Made by a program: the position numbers and the translations under genes. The notes beneath the pieces were generated by a model. The model had not been told where the DNA came from, did not search any database, and saw nothing but the letters and a program-made list of their open reading frames with translations. 6,771 nucleotides of DNA from Sphingobacterium sp. UBA1575 (GTDB lineage: Bacteria > Bacteroidota > Bacteroidia > Sphingobacteriales > Sphingobacteriaceae): the NCBI GenBank assembly GCA_002322865.1, contig DCOH01000027.1, forward strand, positions 49,734 to 56,504. Direction: 5' to 3'. This document shows positions 5,501-6,771 of the stretch, in pieces (the first letter of the stretch is position 1; each line of letters starts with the position of its first letter).

Positions 5501-6771
5501 ATGAAAAGACTGTTCCTAAGTCAGCTTTATAGCACATTTTGCTTGGCTATATTGGTAGGTGTCGTCGGATGTTCCTCATCTGGAAACCTATACAATGCAC
5601 CTAAGGTATCTGCCTTTAAGGGAGGGAAACTACCAGCGCCTCCGGGTATGGTGTATGTTCCGTCCGGTACAATTCTGTTCAAAGGGTCATTAGATAGCGG
5701 AAATGTTGGTAAGAATGTGAGTCTTAGTGCATTCTTTATTGACGAAACGGAGGTGACCAACAAACAATACCGTGAGTTCGTGAATTGGGTAGCCGATTCC
5801 ATCGCTGTTACCGATTATCTACAGGATGATCAATACTTTTTGGATATCGCAAGTGAAGATGGTACAAGCAAACGTATCGATTGGAAAAAGGTGAGACGTA
5901 TTTCTCCACTTTGGAAAAGTAAGGATCCCGTAATTGCGGAGAAATTGGCGCCTATGTTGGAATTGAAAGGTTCGAACAGGGCCCTGAATCCAGAAATCGT
6001 GCAATACCGATTTTCCTACCTGAAAACAAAAGGGAATCTTAAAAAGGAATATGTTACGGAAACCGTTTCCATTATGCCAGCAGAAGATATCTGGTCAAAA
6101 GATTTCCCGAATGCGCAGCTTACCTCTTTGGATGCAAATTACTTCACGCACCAATCATTTGATTACTATCCGGTAATCGGGGTTACCTGGCGACAAGCCC
6201 GCGCCTTTACCGATTGGAGAGGAAAGGAAATGATGGCCAATGTAATGAAGAATTCGTATTTGAGCGGTTATCAATTGACATTCAGTTTGCCTACCGAAGC
6301 ACAATGGCAATATGCTGCTGAAGGTAAGATCGATCCTAGAGATACTATCGTGGGTAAAAGAATGACCATTGATGGCGATAATGGAAAAGAGAAATTGGCC
6401 GTCAACTATAAGCAAGGCGAGGGTACTTATTCCAGGGATGGAGCAACCTTTACATTGCCGGTAAAATCCTACCAACCGAATGCTTTTGGCATTTATAATA
6501 TGGCAGGTAATGTTTCAGAATGGACATTGGATGCCTTCAGTCCGTCGGCTGTAGCGTTTGTGAACGACCTGAACCCGGTATTATTATATGATGCAGATGA
6601 GGATGATGCAGATGCTCTTAAACGTAAAGTGGTACGCGGCGGATCATGGAAAGATAACGGTGAGCAGCTGAACAGCGAAACCCGTAACTATTCCGTGGAT
6701 TACGAACCACATTCCTATATTGGATTCCGTTGTGTGATGTCGGCATTTGAAATGCCTACTTCGCAAAGTAG
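5501..6771 (+). CDS. gldK: GldK/PorK, type IX secretion system ring lipoprotein (3' end outside the window)
   Basis: The frame is open from ATG 5501 to the right edge (423 codons, then AG of the next). GldK is usually around 450-480 residues, so only a short tail is missing. The N-terminus MKRLFLSQLYSTFCLAILVG plus VVGC gives a lipoprotein signal with the lipidated Cys24. The rest is a formylglycine-generating-enzyme-like (FGE-sulfatase) fold: GMVYVPSG (49-56), FFIDETEVTNKQYREFVNW (78-96), YYPVIGVTWRQARAFTDWRG (222-241), LPTEAQWQYAAEG (263-275), FGIYNMAGNVSEW (329-341), RGGSW (379-383) and YIGFRC (406-411). The long insert between the second and third blocks and the pattern DETEVTN...NWVADS favour GldK over GldJ. 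The two catalytic cysteines of true FGE, expected just after RGGSW, are absent. The protein is therefore structural: with GldN/PorN it forms the periplasmic ring under the outer membrane. gldL, gldM and gldN are expected next. Confidence 0.88.
   Translation, partial: MKRLFLSQLYSTFCLAILVGVVGCSSSGNLYNAPKVSAFKGGKLPAPPGMVYVPSGTILFKGSLDSGNVGKNVSLSAFFIDETEVTNKQYREFVNWVADSIAVTDYLQDDQYFLDIASEDGTSKRIDWKKVRRISPLWKSKDPVIAEKLAPMLELKGSNRALNPEIVQYRFSYLKTKGNLKKEYVTETVSIMPAEDIWSKDFPNAQLTSLDANYFTHQSFDYYPVIGVTWRQARAFTDWRGKEMMANVMKNSYLSGYQLTFSLPTEAQWQYAAEGKIDPRDTIVGKRMTIDGDNGKEKLAVNYKQGEGTYSRDGATFTLPVKSYQPNAFGIYNMAGNVSEWTLDAFSPSAVAFVNDLNPVLLYDADEDDADALKRKVVRGGSWKDNGEQLNSETRNYSVDYEPHSYIGFRCVMSAFEMPTSQS

Noticed and set aside
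5527..6475. Open frames on the minus strand opposite gldK
   Set aside because: They lie entirely inside the strongly supported gldK frame, lack family-like sequence and are shadows.
5501..6771. Active formylglycine-generating enzyme
   Set aside because: The fold is present, but the catalytic cysteines after RGGSW are missing and the lipoprotein signal and insert pattern fit GldK.
1..6771. CRISPR array, tRNA, rRNA or insertion-sequence transposase
   Set aside because: No regularly spaced repeats, cloverleaf sequence or transposase motifs were seen on either strand.

Overview
The window reads as a chromosomal stretch from a member of the Bacteroidota, most likely Sphingobacteriaceae (Sphingobacterium or a close relative). 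The evidence is a GldK/PorK-type lipoprotein of the type IX secretion and gliding machinery, genes without Shine-Dalgarno sequences behind A/T-rich leaders, a Bacteroidota-style TlpA thioredoxin, and modest GC content with AT-rich spacers. The genus is inferred from protein character, not from a database search.

Layout. (1) Bases 1-787 (+) hold the C-terminal half of the chaperonin GroEL, closed by a clear rho-independent terminator (817-850). (2) 918-1709 (+) encodes a membrane-anchored MtfA-type (M90) zinc peptidase with HEFVH. (3) 1780-2766 (+) encodes an aldo/keto reductase with a complete D-Y-K-H tetrad. (4) 2803-3183 (-) encodes a small SnoaL/NTF2-like protein, convergent with the reductase. 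(5) 3245-4458 (-) is the wreck of a TlpA-family thiol-disulfide oxidoreductase. It can be followed through five reading-frame segments and one in-frame stop, and it lacks a recognisable N-terminus. (6) 4459-4752 is an AT-rich non-coding stretch with a widely spaced 10-bp inverted repeat, several hairpins and a possible promoter flanked by an imperfect inverted repeat. (7) 4753-5442 (+) encodes an exported protein that looks like a small outer-membrane beta-barrel. (8) 5501 to the window end (+) encodes a GldK/PorK lipoprotein cut by the right edge.

How the parts relate. GroEL, the peptidase and the reductase are housekeeping or stress-type genes with no visible functional link. The last two genes are codirectional, 58 bases apart, and both go to the outer membrane side of the envelope. 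By analogy with known gldKLMN/porPKLMN loci, the window probably ends at the front of a T9SS core operon, with gldL, gldM and gldN expected beyond the edge. The upstream barrel is not a recognisable PorP/SprF, which makes the pair worth checking.

The most unusual signal is the TlpA relic. All four frame changes are in the same direction, and each can be mended by adding one base in a short A or T run. That raises the question of real decay versus base-calling error. I see no clearly new defence, mobile or biosynthetic system.
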